5,212 bases of DNA, from assembly GCA_031279155.1 (NCBI GenBank), contig JAITJB010000027.1, forward strand, positions 1 to 5,212, in the 5' to 3' direction. A program made the translations under genes and the position numbers. The notes under the pieces were generated by a model. The model had not been told where the DNA came from. It searched no databases and saw only the letters and a program-made list of their open reading frames with translations. Every line of letters begins with the position of its first letter. Position 1 is the stretch's first letter. Shown here piece by piece: positions 4,982 through 5,212 of the stretch. The stretch is from Deltaproteobacteria bacterium. Its GTDB lineage: Bacteria; Desulfobacterota; Desulfarculia; Adiutricales; Adiutricaceae.

Positions 4982-5212
4982 ATGCCCTACGAACACCTGG
5001 TCTGGCCCAAAGATCTTATCGATCTGGACCAGTTAACTGCCGAACACCTGACGGCTGTCTTGGACGCGGCCGAAAATTTCCGGGAGGTTTCCGAGCGGGA
5101 GATCAAAAAAGTACCCACCCTAAAGGGTAAGCTTGTGGTCCTTTTTTTCCATGAAAACTCCACCCGGACTCGCTTAAGTTTTGAGGTGGCGGCCAAAAGA
5201 CTTTCGGCTGAC
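4982..5212 (+). CDS. pyrB: Aspartate carbamoyltransferase catalytic subunit, 5' part only
   Basis: The first 77 codons of a gene that continues past the right edge (complete enzymes have about 310 residues). PyrB joins carbamoyl phosphate and aspartate to form N-carbamoyl-aspartate, the committed step of pyrimidine synthesis, in the cytoplasm. The carbamoyl-phosphate-binding motif STRTR is at residues 60-64, within LFFHENSTRTRLSFE, followed by AAKRLSAD, the typical PyrB continuation that distinguishes it from ornithine carbamoyltransferase. Upstream, EIKKVPTLKGK at 40-50 is also typical. The residue before ENSTRTR is His (H57) where Phe or Tyr is more usual. A strong GGAGG lies 5 bases before the ATG. 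The gene follows an attenuator-like leader after lepB, consistent with pyrimidine-responsive control (inference). Confidence 0.94.
   Translation, partial: MPYEHLVWPKDLIDLDQLTAEHLTAVLDAAENFREVSEREIKKVPTLKGKLVVLFFHENSTRTRLSFEVAAKRLSAD

Overview
The window carries ordinary bacterial housekeeping genes in two blocks that read away from each other, with a 349-base regulatory region between them. The layout, moderate GC content, GTG/ATG overlapping starts and Shine-Dalgarno sites are plainly bacterial. The PyrB N-terminus (an EIKKVPTLKGK stretch followed by ENSTRTR) and the CvpA-MazG-RimO-prenyl synthase order recall Deltaproteobacteria/Desulfobacterota. That assignment is from memory of family patterns and is only moderately secure. 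I see no mobile elements, tRNA or rRNA genes, or CRISPR arrays.

Minus-strand block (about 3315 down to 1): a CvpA-family membrane protein, the nucleotide-cleaning enzyme MazG, the ribosomal protein S12 methylthiotransferase RimO, and the start of a polyprenyl diphosphate synthase that runs off the left edge. The genes overlap by 8 and 4 bases and then are separated by 7 bases, so this looks like one translationally coupled operon. MazG carries a 15-base tandem repeat that inserts a run of SEA-containing pentapeptides into its second domain. Upstream of it, 206 bases away and on the same strand, is a 94-residue acidic protein I do not recognise. It has its own strong extended -10 promoter, and the -10 lies inside a perfect CTGT-N8-ACAG dyad, the form of a LexA/SOS box.

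Plus-strand block (about 3984 to 5212): a good sigma70-type promoter, a roughly 136-base leader, type I signal peptidase lepB, then 151 bases to the 5' part of pyrB (aspartate carbamoyltransferase), which runs off the right edge. The lepB-pyrB gap is not empty. A 38-codon ORF starts one base after the lepB stop, has a T-run near its start, reads through a strong intrinsic terminator and stops beyond it, 33 bases before pyrB. This is the architecture of the pyrL/pyrBI UTP-sensing attenuator of enteric bacteria and is the most interesting regulatory candidate here. No wholly new multigene system is evident. The points worth following are the putative pyrB leader, the putative SOS-controlled orphan gene and the MazG repeat insertion.
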